Positions 25,671 through 34,162 of a DNA stretch of 64,000 nt are shown piece by piece. Source of the DNA: Pseudomonadota bacterium (lineage in GTDB: Bacteria; Myxococcota; Myxococcia; Myxococcales; Myxococcaceae); the NCBI GenBank assembly GCA_023423535.1, contig JAFAFL010000082.1, positions 1 through 64,000 of the forward strand, in the 5' to 3' direction. The stretch's first letter is position 1; every line of letters starts with the position of its first letter. The notes beneath the pieces are model-generated. The model saw nothing but the letters and a program-made list of their open reading frames with translations, searched no databases and had not been told where the DNA came from. A program made the translations under genes and the position numbers.

Positions 25671-27629
25671 TTGTCTCCGCTGCTCCCACCCCCACCGCGC
25701 GTCGCCGTCGTCCCGCCCGTGTCGTCCGACGCCCCGGTGGCGCGCGCACTCTCCGAGGCCGGCGCACGGCTGGCCGATCGACTGGAGGACGCGACGCTGG
25801 TGCTCGTGGACCTCACCCACGAAGGCGGCGAGGCCGCGCTGCTCGCCCTGCGCGAGACGGCGACGGGTCAGTCACTCCCGCTGCTCGCCCTCTGCGAGGA
25901 CCCCACCGCCGAGCGCGTGGAGGCCCTCGACCTCCCCGAGTTCGTCACCCCCTCCGGCCTTCGCGCGGAGCTCGGCGCCCGGCTGCGCAAGGCCGAGCGC
26001 CGTCACCGCGCGCGGGTCGAGGCACGAGGTCATCAGAGCCAGCTGCAGAACCTCGTGCACCTCACCTCGGAGCTGGCCGCCTCGCTCGACGTGGTGGCGC
26101 TGCTGCACGACGTCACCCGCAGGCTGGCGGAGGACCTCGGGGTGGAGCGCGCCGCGCTCGTGGCGCTCGACGAGCAGCGCGACCAGGGGCTCATCCTCGC
26201 CACCAGCGACGACAAGGAGCTCAAGGGCCTGCGCATCGAGCTCTCGCGCTACCCGGAGATCCGCGAGGTCGTCCGCACCGGCAAGCCGGTCATCGTCGAA
26301 GACGCGCCCTCGCACCCGCTCCTCGAGGACGTGAAGGCGCACGTCGCCGGCAAGGGCATCCACACCATCGTGGCGCTGCCTCTGGCGGTGAGCGGGAAGC
26401 TGCTCGGCGTGCTGCTGGTGCGCACGCGCGAGACCCGCCGGTCCTTCACCCCGCGCGAGCTCGACTTCCTCCGCATCGTGGCCCACGCCATCGCGGTGGC
26501 GCTGCGCAACGCGCGGCTGCTGGAGACCGAGCGCGGCCAGACCGAGCGCGAGAAGCACGCCCGCATCCTCGCCGAAGAGCGCGCCGCGGACCTCGCGCGC
26601 TACGCGGACTACTTCGCCCACGTCAGCGACGGCGTGGCCATCCTCGATCGGGAGGAGGCGGTGCTCTCCTTGAACCCCGCCGGCGCCGCGCTGCTGGACA
26701 TCGACGCCTCGTCCACCCACGGCCGGCACGTGCGCGAGCTCGCGCAGTCGGTGGAGGAGGGGAAGCTCCGCGAGCTCGTGCGCGCGGCGAACGCCGGCAG
26801 CCAGGTCCCGCCGGCGGAGCTCTCGCTGCGCACGCTGGCGGGCCGCGCGCTGACCCTCTCGGTGAGCGCCGCGCCTCTGGTGCAGGGCGGTGCGGCGACG
26901 ATCCTCTCCTTCCGCGACGTGACCGAACAGCGCCGCCTCGCCGACGAGCTGCGGCACACGAAGGAGTTCCTCGAGCGCCTCATCGACTCCTCGGTGGACG
27001 CGATCATCGCCGCGGATCTGCGCGGGCGGATCATCGTCTTCAACAAGGGCGCGGAGGTCATCTGCGGCTGGAGCGCGCAGGAGGCGAAGGAGCGGCTCAA
27101 CGTGCGCCAGCTCTATCCGGAGGGCGTGGCACAGGAGCTCATGCGCAAGCTGCGTGAAGATCCGCGCGGACAGATAAGCCTCACCCGTCAGGCGATCGTC
27201 ACCCGCCGCGGCGAGAAGGTGCCGGTGAACATGACCGCCGCCATGGTCCATGAAGGGGGCCGCGAGGTCGCGACCGTGGGCATCTTCAGCGACCTGCGCG
27301 ACCGGATGGAGCTCGAGCAGAAGCTCTCCTCCGCCGAAGAGCGCCTCGAGGAGTCGGAGCGCAACGCGGTGATCGTCGCGCTCGCCGGCACCGCCGCGCA
27401 CGAGCTCAACCAGCCCCTCACCTCGGTGATGGGCTACGCCGAACTGCTCAAGCGCCGGCTGCAGCCGGAAGACTTCGCCTGGCGGCCGGTGGACATCATC
27501 TACAGGGAGGCGGAGCGCATGGCGGAGATCGTCCGGAAGATCGGGAAGATCACCCGGTACGAGACCAAGAGCTACGTGGGCCAGGCCCGCATCCTCGACC
27601 TCGACAAGGCGTCCTCGAATGAAGACTGA
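25671..27629 (+). CDS. Multi-sensor HisKA protein lacking the ATPase domain
   Basis: About 652 residues from TTG 25671 (start uncertain; an in-frame GTG at 25620 would overlap the PAP2 gene). Order: degenerate receiver-like domain (1-105), coiled coil, GAF domain (about 130-285; VIVEDAPSHPLLEDV, HTIVALPLAV), PAS (about 305-430), second PAS (about 435-560), then HisKA with His577 in AAHELNQPLTS. Only 75 residues follow that His and none of the N, G1 or G2 ATP-binding boxes is present. It cannot be a self-sufficient kinase. The next gene overlaps its end by 11 bases and encodes a complete kinase, so this protein may be its phosphorylation substrate, dimer partner or phosphatase regulator. Confidence 0.87.
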   Translation: MSPLLPPPPRVAVVPPVSSDAPVARALSEAGARLADRLEDATLVLVDLTHEGGEAALLALRETATGQSLPLLALCEDPTAERVEALDLPEFVTPSGLRAELGARLRKAERRHRARVEARGHQSQLQNLVHLTSELAASLDVVALLHDVTRRLAEDLGVERAALVALDEQRDQGLILATSDDKELKGLRIELSRYPEIREVVRTGKPVIVEDAPSHPLLEDVKAHVAGKGIHTIVALPLAVSGKLLGVLLVRTRETRRSFTPRELDFLRIVAHAIAVALRNARLLETERGQTEREKHARILAEERAADLARYADYFAHVSDGVAILDREEAVLSLNPAGAALLDIDASSTHGRHVRELAQSVEEGKLRELVRAANAGSQVPPAELSLRTLAGRALTLSVSAAPLVQGGAATILSFRDVTEQRRLADELRHTKEFLERLIDSSVDAIIAADLRGRIIVFNKGAEVICGWSAQEAKERLNVRQLYPEGVAQELMRKLREDPRGQISLTRQAIVTRRGEKVPVNMTAAMVHEGGREVATVGIFSDLRDRMELEQKLSSAEERLEESERNAVIVALAGTAAHELNQPLTSVMGYAELLKRRLQPEDFAWRPVDIIYREAERMAEIVRKIGKITRYETKSYVGQARILDLDKASSNED

Positions 27630-29541
27630 CCTGCAGGCCGGTACGCCGTTCCAGGCGTTCTTCGACACGCTGAAGAGCCCCGCCGCGGTGTGCGACGAAG
27701 CGCTGCGCCTCGTGGCCGCGAACCCCGCCTTCAACCGCCTCGTCGGCGATGGCGACGGCGACGGCGCGGGCCTCGAGGGCATGAGCCTCGGCGATCTGCT
27801 CCAGGGCGCGGCGGACGCGCTCCCGCCGGACGGCGGCACGGTGGAGGTCCCGGTGGAGGCGAGGGGCGGGCGCGCGCTCTCCCTCACCGTCTCGCGCCGC
27901 GGCCGGACGGTGGCGGTGCTCGCGCGCGATCTCGGCGCGGAGGCGGTGGAGGCGCTGCAGACCGCGCAGGCCTGGCAGGAGCGCCACGACCAGATGCTCC
28001 TCGAGCTGGGCCGGCAGGTCGTGCACGCCACCAGCGAGGAGGAGCTCGTCGCGGTCGTCGCGCGCGCGGTGAAGGGCCTCTTCCCCGGCCGGATGTTCTG
28101 CCTGCGCATCACCGACAGCCGCACCGGCGGGCTGACCTCGCTCTACGCCGAGGGCCGGCTGCGCGACATGGACCGCGACGTGCTCGTCCTCAAGAAGAGC
28201 GCCCTGAAGAAGGTGCCGCTCTCGCTGGGGGGCCTGCCGCCGGAGCGGGTGCGCCTCGTGGACGGCGAGGTCCCGCTCCTCTTCGAGAACACCGCCTGCG
28301 GCATCTGCGCGCCGCTGGTGGCCTCAGGTCAGCTCTTCGGCGCGATCAACGTGGAGTACCCCGCGGGCGCGAACGGCACCTCGTCGGGCGCAGTGAGCGC
28401 CTCCGACGAGCGCCTCCTCCACCAGCTGGTGAACCAGGTCGCGGTCGCCATCCGCAACGCGAAGCTCATCGACGAGTTGACCTTCGTGCGGAAGTACCTC
28501 GAGGAGCTCCTCGAGCACGCGAACGCGCTGATCGTCGTCGTCGATCCCGGCGGGCGGGTGGTCGTCTTCAACCGGCAGCTCGCGCGGCTGACCGGCCTTC
28601 GCCGCGAGGACGTGCTCGGCGAGGACTTCCTCTCCTTCGTCGCCGACACCGAGCGCCTCCGCCTCATGCGGGTGATGGCCGCGGCGCTGAAGGGCGAAGC
28701 GGTGAGCAACTTCGAGACGAGGCTGCTCGGCGCGGGCGGCAAGGAGGTGCGCGTCTCCTTTGCCACCTCCTCGGTGATGACCGCGGACGGCTCGGTGGAG
28801 GGCGTCATCGCCATCGGCCAGGACCTCACGGTGGTGCGCGAACTGGAGAAGCGCGTCATCCACGCGGAGAAGCTCGCCAGCCTCGGGCAATTGGCGGCGA
28901 GCGTCGTCCACGAGATCAACAACCCCATGACCGCGGTGGCCACCTACGCGCACGCGCTGCTCGCCCGCCGGCTGGGCGACCCGAAGGCGGACGGCGCGGA
29001 CCAGGAGAAGCTGCGGAAGATCCTCCAGGCCTCGGAGCGCATCCTCAACTTCACGAAGGACCTCGTCAGCTATGCCCGCCCGGCGCAGGACAAGCCGGAG
29101 GTGGTGGACCCCCACGCGGTGCTGGAGACCGCGGTGAGCTTCTGCGACCACGTGCTCGCGCAGAACGGCGTGACGGTGGAGAAGCGCTTCGAGCGGGTGC
29201 CGAAGGTGCGCGCGGTGAAGGGGAACCTCGTGCAGGTGTTCGTGAACCTCATCACCAACGCCTGCCACGCCATGTCCCGCGGCGGCCGGGTCACCCTCAG
29301 CACCGCGGTGGACGGCGGTGAGGTCGTGGTCCAGGTCCGCGACACCGGCAGCGGCATCGCCCCCGAGCACCTCCCGCGCGTGTTCGAGCCCTTCTTCACC
29401 ACCAAGCCGGACGGGAAGGGGACGGGCCTGGGCCTCTCCATCGTGCAGGGCATCGTGGAGAACCACGGCGGCGACATCCGGGTGGAGAGCACCGTGGGCG
29501 AGGGGACGGTCTTCACCATCCGCTTGCCGCCCGCCCGCTAG
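27619..29541 (+). CDS. GAF-PAS sensor histidine kinase (complete)
   Basis: 640 residues, cytoplasmic, no TM segment. A short PAS-like N-terminus (about 10-105), a GAF domain (about 125-290; MFCLRITDSRTGGL, GICAPLVASGQLFG), a PAS domain (about 295-415; NALIVVVDPGGRVVVFNRQL), HisKA with His in VVHEINNPMTAV, and HATPase_c with NLITNACHAMSRGG, DTGSGIAP and GKGTGLGLSIVQGI. The start codon lies inside the end of the HisKA-only gene (11-base overlap), so the two are made together. No response regulator is adjacent, so this is an orphan pair. Confidence 0.92.
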   Translation: MKTDLQAGTPFQAFFDTLKSPAAVCDEALRLVAANPAFNRLVGDGDGDGAGLEGMSLGDLLQGAADALPPDGGTVEVPVEARGGRALSLTVSRRGRTVAVLARDLGAEAVEALQTAQAWQERHDQMLLELGRQVVHATSEEELVAVVARAVKGLFPGRMFCLRITDSRTGGLTSLYAEGRLRDMDRDVLVLKKSALKKVPLSLGGLPPERVRLVDGEVPLLFENTACGICAPLVASGQLFGAINVEYPAGANGTSSGAVSASDERLLHQLVNQVAVAIRNAKLIDELTFVRKYLEELLEHANALIVVVDPGGRVVVFNRQLARLTGLRREDVLGEDFLSFVADTERLRLMRVMAAALKGEAVSNFETRLLGAGGKEVRVSFATSSVMTADGSVEGVIAIGQDLTVVRELEKRVIHAEKLASLGQLAASVVHEINNPMTAVATYAHALLARRLGDPKADGADQEKLRKILQASERILNFTKDLVSYARPAQDKPEVVDPHAVLETAVSFCDHVLAQNGVTVEKRFERVPKVRAVKGNLVQVFVNLITNACHAMSRGGRVTLSTAVDGGEVVVQVRDTGSGIAPEHLPRVFEPFFTTKPDGKGTGLGLSIVQGIVENHGGDIRVESTVGEGTVFTIRLPPAR

Positions 29542-29622
29542 GGTGGCACTTCGGTCGGGAGGGAGCGGGGAAGCATCTTCCGCTCCCGGCTGTATGTTGA
29601 CCGCGCACACGCGCAGGTGCCC

Positions 29623-30279
29623 ATGCCCCAGACCTCCCCGCCCAGGACCTTCGGCTCCCGCCTCCGCTCGCTGCGCAAGCGCTTCCGCCAGGCCTACGTC
29701 GGCGTCCTCCGCAGTCCGGGCGCGCCCGGCGAGGTCGCGGGTGGAATGGCGCTGGGCCTGTTCATCGCCATGCTGCCGATCATGGGCGCGCAGATGCCGG
29801 TGGCGGTGGTGTGCGCCGAGCTCATCCGCCGGCTCTTCGGCCTCAGGCTCTCGCGGGTGGCGGCGGCCGCGGGCGTGTGGCTGACGAACCCGCTGACCGC
29901 GGTGCCGATCTACTGGGTGGCGTTCAAGGTCGGCCAGCCCTTCGCGCGGCTGCTGCTGCCGGACTCGCACCTCTCCCCGGAGGGGACGGACCTCGGCGCG
30001 GCGGTGAGCGAGGCGGCGGCGGCGACCGACCCTTCGGTGGCCCCCAGCAGCGGCGTCGTCTCCGCGCTGCTGCACAAGGTGCTGGGGAACCTCGCGCACT
30101 CCCACTACGTGCTGGAGCTGGTGGCGGGGCTGGTCATCGGCGGCGTGGTGCTCGGGGTGCCCATCGCCATCGCCGGCTACCGCGCCACCCACGCGATCGT
30201 CTCGCGCTATCAGGCCCGGCGCAGCGTGCGGCGGGCGCGGCTGGAGAAGCTGCGTCCGCGGCCGCCGGCCACCGTCTGA
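29623..30279 (+). CDS. DUF2062 membrane protein
   Basis: 218 residues. The DUF2062 pattern is clear: PGEVAGGMALGLFIAMLPIMG, an R-x-x-R-rich amphipathic stretch, VWLTNPLTAVPIYW, and a final hydrophobic segment (AGLVIGGVVLGVPIAIAGY) followed by a basic tail. The family is of unknown function and is sometimes fused to glycosyltransferases. A GTG two codons upstream could also serve as start. It is convergent with the MshEN gene, 19 bases away. Confidence 0.85.
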   Translation: MPQTSPPRTFGSRLRSLRKRFRQAYVGVLRSPGAPGEVAGGMALGLFIAMLPIMGAQMPVAVVCAELIRRLFGLRLSRVAAAAGVWLTNPLTAVPIYWVAFKVGQPFARLLLPDSHLSPEGTDLGAAVSEAAAATDPSVAPSSGVVSALLHKVLGNLAHSHYVLELVAGLVIGGVVLGVPIAIAGYRATHAIVSRYQARRSVRRARLEKLRPRPPATV

Positions 30280-30298
30280 CCGCGCGCGCCTCGTAGGC

Positions 30299-31123
30299 TC
30301 AGCCCTCCCGCTCGTCGTCGAGCTCCTGCTGGAACTCCGCCTGGGTGATGAGCCCCTTTCGGGCCATGATCCGCATCAGCGCCCAGAACTTCCGCTCCAG
30401 CGACTCCACCGCGTCCCCGTCGTCCCGGAGGCCGAAGAGGAAGTCGAGGTCCCGCGAGGCCTCGACCGTGGGCGACTGGTGCTTTCTTCGCTCGAGCCGC
30501 TGCGCCTCCCGCTTCGCGATGAGGTCCGCCAGCGCGGTCCGGGCGGTGATCTCCGCGGGGGAGACCTCCTCGCCGACGATGACCTCCTCGTCCTCGGTGA
30601 CCGGGTCGGCCCTCACCGTGCGCACCGCGCCGCCGCGCTGGATGACCGTCATCGATCCGTCCGGCGCGTCGTCCGGATTGACCTTGTGGAAGTAGCGGAG
30701 GATCGCCGCCCGCACGTGCGACAGCGGCGCGAGCTTCGGCACCACCTTGAGGCCGGTGGTGAACTCGATCTCCTCGATGGCGGGGAGGTTCAGCGGGTCG
30801 CTCATCGCCACCACCACCTGCTTGCGTCCGCCGCGGCCCTGCTCGAGCGCGAAGGGGAAGAGGTCGTGGGTCTCGCAGAACCTCGCGCGCAGAAGATGCA
30901 CCGCGCTCCAGTCCACCGGCGCGCTGCGCAGATCCACCACCGAGAGCCCCAGCGCCTCGCCCAGCGCGCGCGCCAGCTGCGCCTCGGTGACGAAGCCCTT
31001 CTGGATCAGCGCCACCCCCAACCGCTGCCGCGTCTGCCGGTGGTGCGCCAGACCCTCCTCGAGCTGCGCGGGCGACACCACGCCCCGCTCCAGGAGCAGC
31101 TCCCCCAGCCGTTTGTGCGCCAT
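30299..31123 (-). CDS. MshEN / GspE N-terminal-domain protein
   Basis: 274 residues. The first 150 residues are the N-terminal domain of type II secretion/pilus ATPases (RLGELLLERGVVSPAQLEEG, RLGVALIQKGFVTEAQLARA, VVVAMSDPLNLPAIEEIEF). In MshE this domain binds cyclic di-GMP through repeated R/L-x-G-x-x-L motifs, and two such motifs occur here. No ATPase domain follows; the rest is a charged linker and a helical tail ending in KGLITQAEFQQELDDE (an SHOCT-like short C-terminal motif). A c-di-GMP-responsive adaptor is a reasonable guess. ATG 31123 starts directly at the domain. Confidence 0.85.
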   Translation of the reverse strand: MAHKRLGELLLERGVVSPAQLEEGLAHHRQTRQRLGVALIQKGFVTEAQLARALGEALGLSVVDLRSAPVDWSAVHLLRARFCETHDLFPFALEQGRGGRKQVVVAMSDPLNLPAIEEIEFTTGLKVVPKLAPLSHVRAAILRYFHKVNPDDAPDGSMTVIQRGGAVRTVRADPVTEDEEVIVGEEVSPAEITARTALADLIAKREAQRLERRKHQSPTVEASRDLDFLFGLRDDGDAVESLERKFWALMRIMARKGLITQAEFQQELDDEREG

Positions 31124-31333
31124 GCCCGGCTGCTTACCAGAGCGGGGAGGGCGAGCGGAACCGGCCCGCGCCCGCTTCACTCTGCGCGCGACCCTGATCG
31201 GAACTCGAAGGGTGGTCCCGGTGTCCGGAGGGGATGAAATGATCCATCCTGATCCGCTGGCACCGTGGTCGGTTACCCCCCGGCCGGAGGCTTTCCCCCC
31301 GTATTTCAAGGGGTTTTCGGCCCGGTACCAACC

Positions 31334-31363
31334 TTGACACCCCAGAAAACGCCACGCTACAGT
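31334..31363 (+). promoter_or_regulatory. Sigma70-type promoter of the motor operon
   Basis: Perfect -35 box TTGACA at 31334-31339 and a -10 box TACAGT at 31358-31363, separated by 18 bases. It lies 60 bases upstream of the TolQ-like start codon. This is the strongest housekeeping-type promoter seen in the window and accounts for most of the 299-base gap 31124-31422; nothing else was recognised in that gap. Confidence 0.65.
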
Positions 31364-31422
31364 CGCGCGCCCTCAGTGAATTGGGTGCGTCGTCAGTGAC
31401 GCAAACCGGAGGCTACACCGAA

Positions 31423-32163
31423 ATGAACGTGAAGTTGCTGAATGAGCTCGCCGTTTTGGCGTTCGAGGCTGGTCCTGGTGCCGAGAGGTCGTTCCTCGAG
31501 GGCCTGGCGGTTCGTTGGAAGGCCGGCCAGTGGGGCATGTACCCCATCGCGCTGTGCCTCGTGGTCGCTCTGGCGATCATGATCGAGCGCACCATCGTCC
31601 TGTTCTTCCAGGCGTCCATCAACAAGGACGCGTTCCTGCGTGGGCTGAAGAAGCACATCTACGCCGGTGACCTGGACAAGGCGATCAACTACGTGGCCGG
31701 CCAGAAGCCGACCCCGCTGACCAACGTCATCAAGGCCGGTCTGATGAACGTTCCGAAGGGCGAGGAGGAGGTCCAGGCCGCTCTGGACGAGGCCTCCCTC
31801 CGTGAGACCCCGAAGATCGAGGCCCGGTCCGGCTACCTCGCGATGCTCGGCAACGCGGCGATGCTCGCCGGTCTGCTCGGCACCGTGTCCGGTCTGATCA
31901 ACTGCTTCGAGGCGGTGGCCTTCGTGTCCCCCGCGGACAAGGCGACGATCCTCTCCGCCGGTATCTCCGAGGCGATGAACTGCACCGGCTTCGGTCTGCT
32001 GACCGCGATCCCGGCGCTGGTCGCCTTCTCGGTGATGATGGGCCGCACCCAGCACCTCATCAACGACATCAACGAGACGTCGGTGTCGGTGCTGAACCTC
32101 ATCGTGGCCAACAAGGACAAGTTCAAGAACCTGTCCGTCACCGCTCCTCGCGACGAGGAGTAG
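31423..32163 (+). CDS. MotA/TolQ/ExbB proton-channel subunit
   Basis: 246 residues. Ribosome-binding site GGAGG about 10 bases upstream of the ATG. TM1 is YPIALCLVVALAIMIERTIVLFF; the MotA/TolQ/ExbB signature region contains LAMLGNAAMLAGLLGTVSGLI and GISEAMNCTGFGLLTAIPAL. Three TM segments with a large cytoplasmic loop match the family. With the two TolR-like genes downstream it should form a proton-driven motor. In Myxococcus the gliding motor AglRQS has the same make-up (one TolQ-like, two TolR-like subunits); whether this is that motor is inferred, not shown. Confidence 0.92.
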   Translation: MNVKLLNELAVLAFEAGPGAERSFLEGLAVRWKAGQWGMYPIALCLVVALAIMIERTIVLFFQASINKDAFLRGLKKHIYAGDLDKAINYVAGQKPTPLTNVIKAGLMNVPKGEEEVQAALDEASLRETPKIEARSGYLAMLGNAAMLAGLLGTVSGLINCFEAVAFVSPADKATILSAGISEAMNCTGFGLLTAIPALVAFSVMMGRTQHLINDINETSVSVLNLIVANKDKFKNLSVTAPRDEE

Positions 32164-32195
32164 TCGCAGTTCCTGAAGTCCTCCGGTTCGCTCCT

Positions 32196-32226
32196 CCGGC
32201 GCGTGCACCTCATCGTCACGCGCCGG
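32196..32226 (+). other. Perfect 10-bp hairpin between tolQ-like and tolR-like genes
   Basis: CCGGCGCGTG pairs exactly with CACGCGCCGG across an 11-base loop. No T-run follows, so it is not a canonical terminator. In an operon it could stabilise the upstream mRNA or give partial termination, setting more TolQ than TolR subunits. Confidence 0.5.
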
Positions 32227-32273
32227 GGGAAGCCCGGTAACCATCAACCGCAACACGCAGCAAGGAGTCCAAG

Positions 32274-32759
32274 ATGGCCGGCGGCATGGACCTTGGGAAC
32301 TCGGGTAAGGGTGGCAAGAAGCCGCTCGACACCGCGATCAACCTGGTCCCCTTTATTGACCTGATGGCGGTGTGCATCAGCTTCCTCATCATGACTGCGG
32401 TGTGGACGCAGATCGGCCGGCTCCAGGTGAGCCAGTCCGGCGGCCCCTCCGACGCGACGACGGAGCAGGACACCAAGACGCTTCCCCTGACGCTGCTCAT
32501 CACCGAGAAGGAGCTGAAGCTCACTGCCGGTGGGACCGCGTTCGACCCCATCCCGCTGGTGTGGGAGGGGGACCAGAACAAGCTGAACCTCATCAAGCTG
32601 ACGGAGCGGATCAAGGAGCTCAAGACCCAGCTCCCCGATCAGCAGAGCATCACCCTCCAGGCGGAGGACGGCGTCCGTTACGACGACCTCGTCCGCATCG
32701 TCGACGAATGCATTGGCGCAGGGCTGCCGCAGGTGTCGGTGGCCGCGGCCATGGGCTAG
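32274..32759 (+). CDS. ExbD/TolR-type motor subunit 1
   Basis: 161 residues, with AAGGAG seven bases before the ATG. A short cytoplasmic N-terminus is followed by a single TM (LVPFIDLMAVCISFLIMTAV) with the essential proton-binding Asp29 in PFIDLM, then a periplasmic domain (to 161) ending with the typical VRIVDECIGAGLPQVSVAA. The position of the Asp is close to that of the functional Asp in AglQ/AglS of M. xanthus as I recall it. It works with the TolQ-like subunit encoded before it. Confidence 0.9.
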   Translation: MAGGMDLGNSGKGGKKPLDTAINLVPFIDLMAVCISFLIMTAVWTQIGRLQVSQSGGPSDATTEQDTKTLPLTLLITEKELKLTAGGTAFDPIPLVWEGDQNKLNLIKLTERIKELKTQLPDQQSITLQAEDGVRYDDLVRIVDECIGAGLPQVSVAAAMG

Positions 32760-32777
32760 CGGAACGGAACCCAGACC

Positions 32778-33356
32778 ATGATCAAGATTCCTGGCAAGCG
32801 GTACGGCAAGCGCCTTCAGAAGTCGATCATCTTCGGCGACGGCGCGCCGGGGAAGAAGAACGGGTTCGCGGACCTGCTCATCACCCCGCTGGTCGACATG
32901 TTCGTCATCATCCTGCTCTTCCTCATCGCGAACTTCTCGGCCACCGGCGAGATCCTTCAGATGCAGAAGGACATCCAGCTCCCCGAGGCGAAGAACGTCC
33001 AGGAGGTGCAGGTCGTCCCGGTCATCCTGCTCTCGGAGCAGGAGATCATCGTGGACGGCTCGAGCGTGGCCCGGCTCTCGGACCTCGACTCGGCGGAGTA
33101 CCTGAACATCCCCGCGCTCGAGGAGAAGCTCCGCGAGATGAAGCGCAAGCACGAGGACCTGCACACGCAGGCCGGCGACGCGGACAGCTTCAAGGGCGAC
33201 ATCAACATCCAGGGCCACAAGGACGTGAAGTTCCGCTACGTGAAGAAGGTCATGTTCTCCGCCGCGACCGCGGGCTTCGGGAACATCAACTTCGCGGTGC
33301 TGAGCAAGGGTGGCGACGCGGAGCCCGCGCCCACCGCTGCTGCGCCCGCGCCGTAG
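32778..33356 (+). CDS. ExbD/TolR-type motor subunit 2
   Basis: 192 residues, starting 18 bases after subunit 1. A longer basic N-terminus (RYGKRLQKSIIFGDG) is followed by one TM (LLITPLVDMFVIILLFLIAN) with the proton-binding Asp40 in PLVDMF. The periplasmic part (about 62-192) has an extended helical region (EEKLREMKRKHEDLHTQ) that is longer than in subunit 1, and an Ala/Pro-rich tail. Two different TolR-like partners for one TolQ-like protein is the arrangement of the myxobacterial gliding motor. A strong terminator follows. Confidence 0.9.
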   Translation: MIKIPGKRYGKRLQKSIIFGDGAPGKKNGFADLLITPLVDMFVIILLFLIANFSATGEILQMQKDIQLPEAKNVQEVQVVPVILLSEQEIIVDGSSVARLSDLDSAEYLNIPALEEKLREMKRKHEDLHTQAGDADSFKGDINIQGHKDVKFRYVKKVMFSAATAGFGNINFAVLSKGGDAEPAPTAAAPAP

Positions 33357-33385
33357 CCGACTCCCCTCGCGGTTCCTGACTGAAG

Positions 33386-33420
33386 CCCCGGCCTCCCGAA
33401 AGTGGGAGCCGGGGTTTCGT
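33386..33420 (+). terminator. Rho-independent terminator of the motor operon
   Basis: CCCCGGCCTCCC pairs with GGGAGCCGGGG (one bulged C) around a six-base loop GAAAGT, followed by TTTCGT. It lies 30 bases beyond the stop of the second TolR-like gene. Confidence 0.75.
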
Positions 33421-33443
33421 CGTTTCTGCACCCGGAGGGCGGT

Positions 33444-33473
33444 TTGCGGGGCCTTTTGTACGACTGCTAGTGT
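33444..33473 (+). promoter_or_regulatory. Possible sigma70-type promoter for the DUF5684 gene
   Basis: TTGCGG (33444-33449) and TAGTGT (33468-33473) are separated by 18 bases and lie between the motor-operon terminator and the DUF5684 start. Match to consensus is moderate. Confidence 0.4.
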
Positions 33474-33550
33474 GCCCCGCCGCGGGAGGGCAGAAGCCAC
33501 CCGCCACCGCCCGCATTGAGCGGGCGCCTACCCCTGAGAAGAGAGAGCAA

Positions 33551-33988
33551 ATGGACTCCAGCTACGACATGGCGGCGTACAACTCCGAGCCGTCGATGGG
33601 CGCGATGATCGTTCCGATGATCATCGGCCTCGTCTTCATCGGCTTCATGGTCGCGGCGATGTGGAAGGTGTTCACCAAGGCCGGCCAGCCCGGTTGGGCG
33701 GCCATCGTCCCCATCTACAACATGTACGTGATGCTGCAGATCGTCGGCCGCCCGGCGTGGTGGCTCGCGCTGTACCTCCTCGCGGTCATCCCGTTCGTGG
33801 GCAGCCTGATCGTGATGGTGCTCGGCATCATCATCGCCATCGACATGGCGAAGAGCTTCGGCAAGGGCGCGGGCTTCGGCATCGGCCTCGCGTTCCTCGG
33901 CCCCATCTTCTACGCCATCCTCGGCTTCGGCTCGGCGCAGTACGTGGGCCCCGCGGCGGCGGGCGGCTCCTCCGTGGCGCGCGCGTAA
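33551..33988 (+). CDS. DUF5684-family small membrane protein
   Basis: 145 residues with four hydrophobic helices (MIVPMIIGLVFIGFMVAAM, WLALYLLAVIPFVGSLIVMV, LIVMVLGIIIAIDMA, GIGLAFLGPIFYAILGFG). The conserved core VFTKAGQPGWAAIVPIYN followed by W-x-x-LYL identifies the family, which is often annotated as a signal-peptidase-associated or uncharacterised membrane protein. Its function is unknown. It has its own promoter and terminator signals and is probably monocistronic. The AGAGAG stretch before the ATG is the ribosome-binding site. Confidence 0.82.
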   Translation: MDSSYDMAAYNSEPSMGAMIVPMIIGLVFIGFMVAAMWKVFTKAGQPGWAAIVPIYNMYVMLQIVGRPAWWLALYLLAVIPFVGSLIVMVLGIIIAIDMAKSFGKGAGFGIGLAFLGPIFYAILGFGSAQYVGPAAAGGSSVARA

Positions 33989-34013
33989 CAAGCACCGCTT
34001 CCCTCTTCTGATG

Positions 34014-34050
34014 CGGCCCGCTTCCGGTCACCCGGGGCGGGCCGTTTCAT
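34014..34050 (+). terminator. Terminator after the DUF5684 gene
   Basis: CGGCCCGC at 34014-34021 pairs with GCGGGCCG at 34037-34044 and is followed by TTTCATTT. The loop is 15 bases. Confidence 0.65.
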
Positions 34051-34162
34051 TTCCGAAGGCTCCGCGCCTGCCCGCCACGCGTGCGGACGGGGACGCGACG
34101 ATGGCCGCCCGGTCGCACCCGCGCAGCGAAGCCCCACCTTGAAGGGCAAGGAGGGCCAGCAG

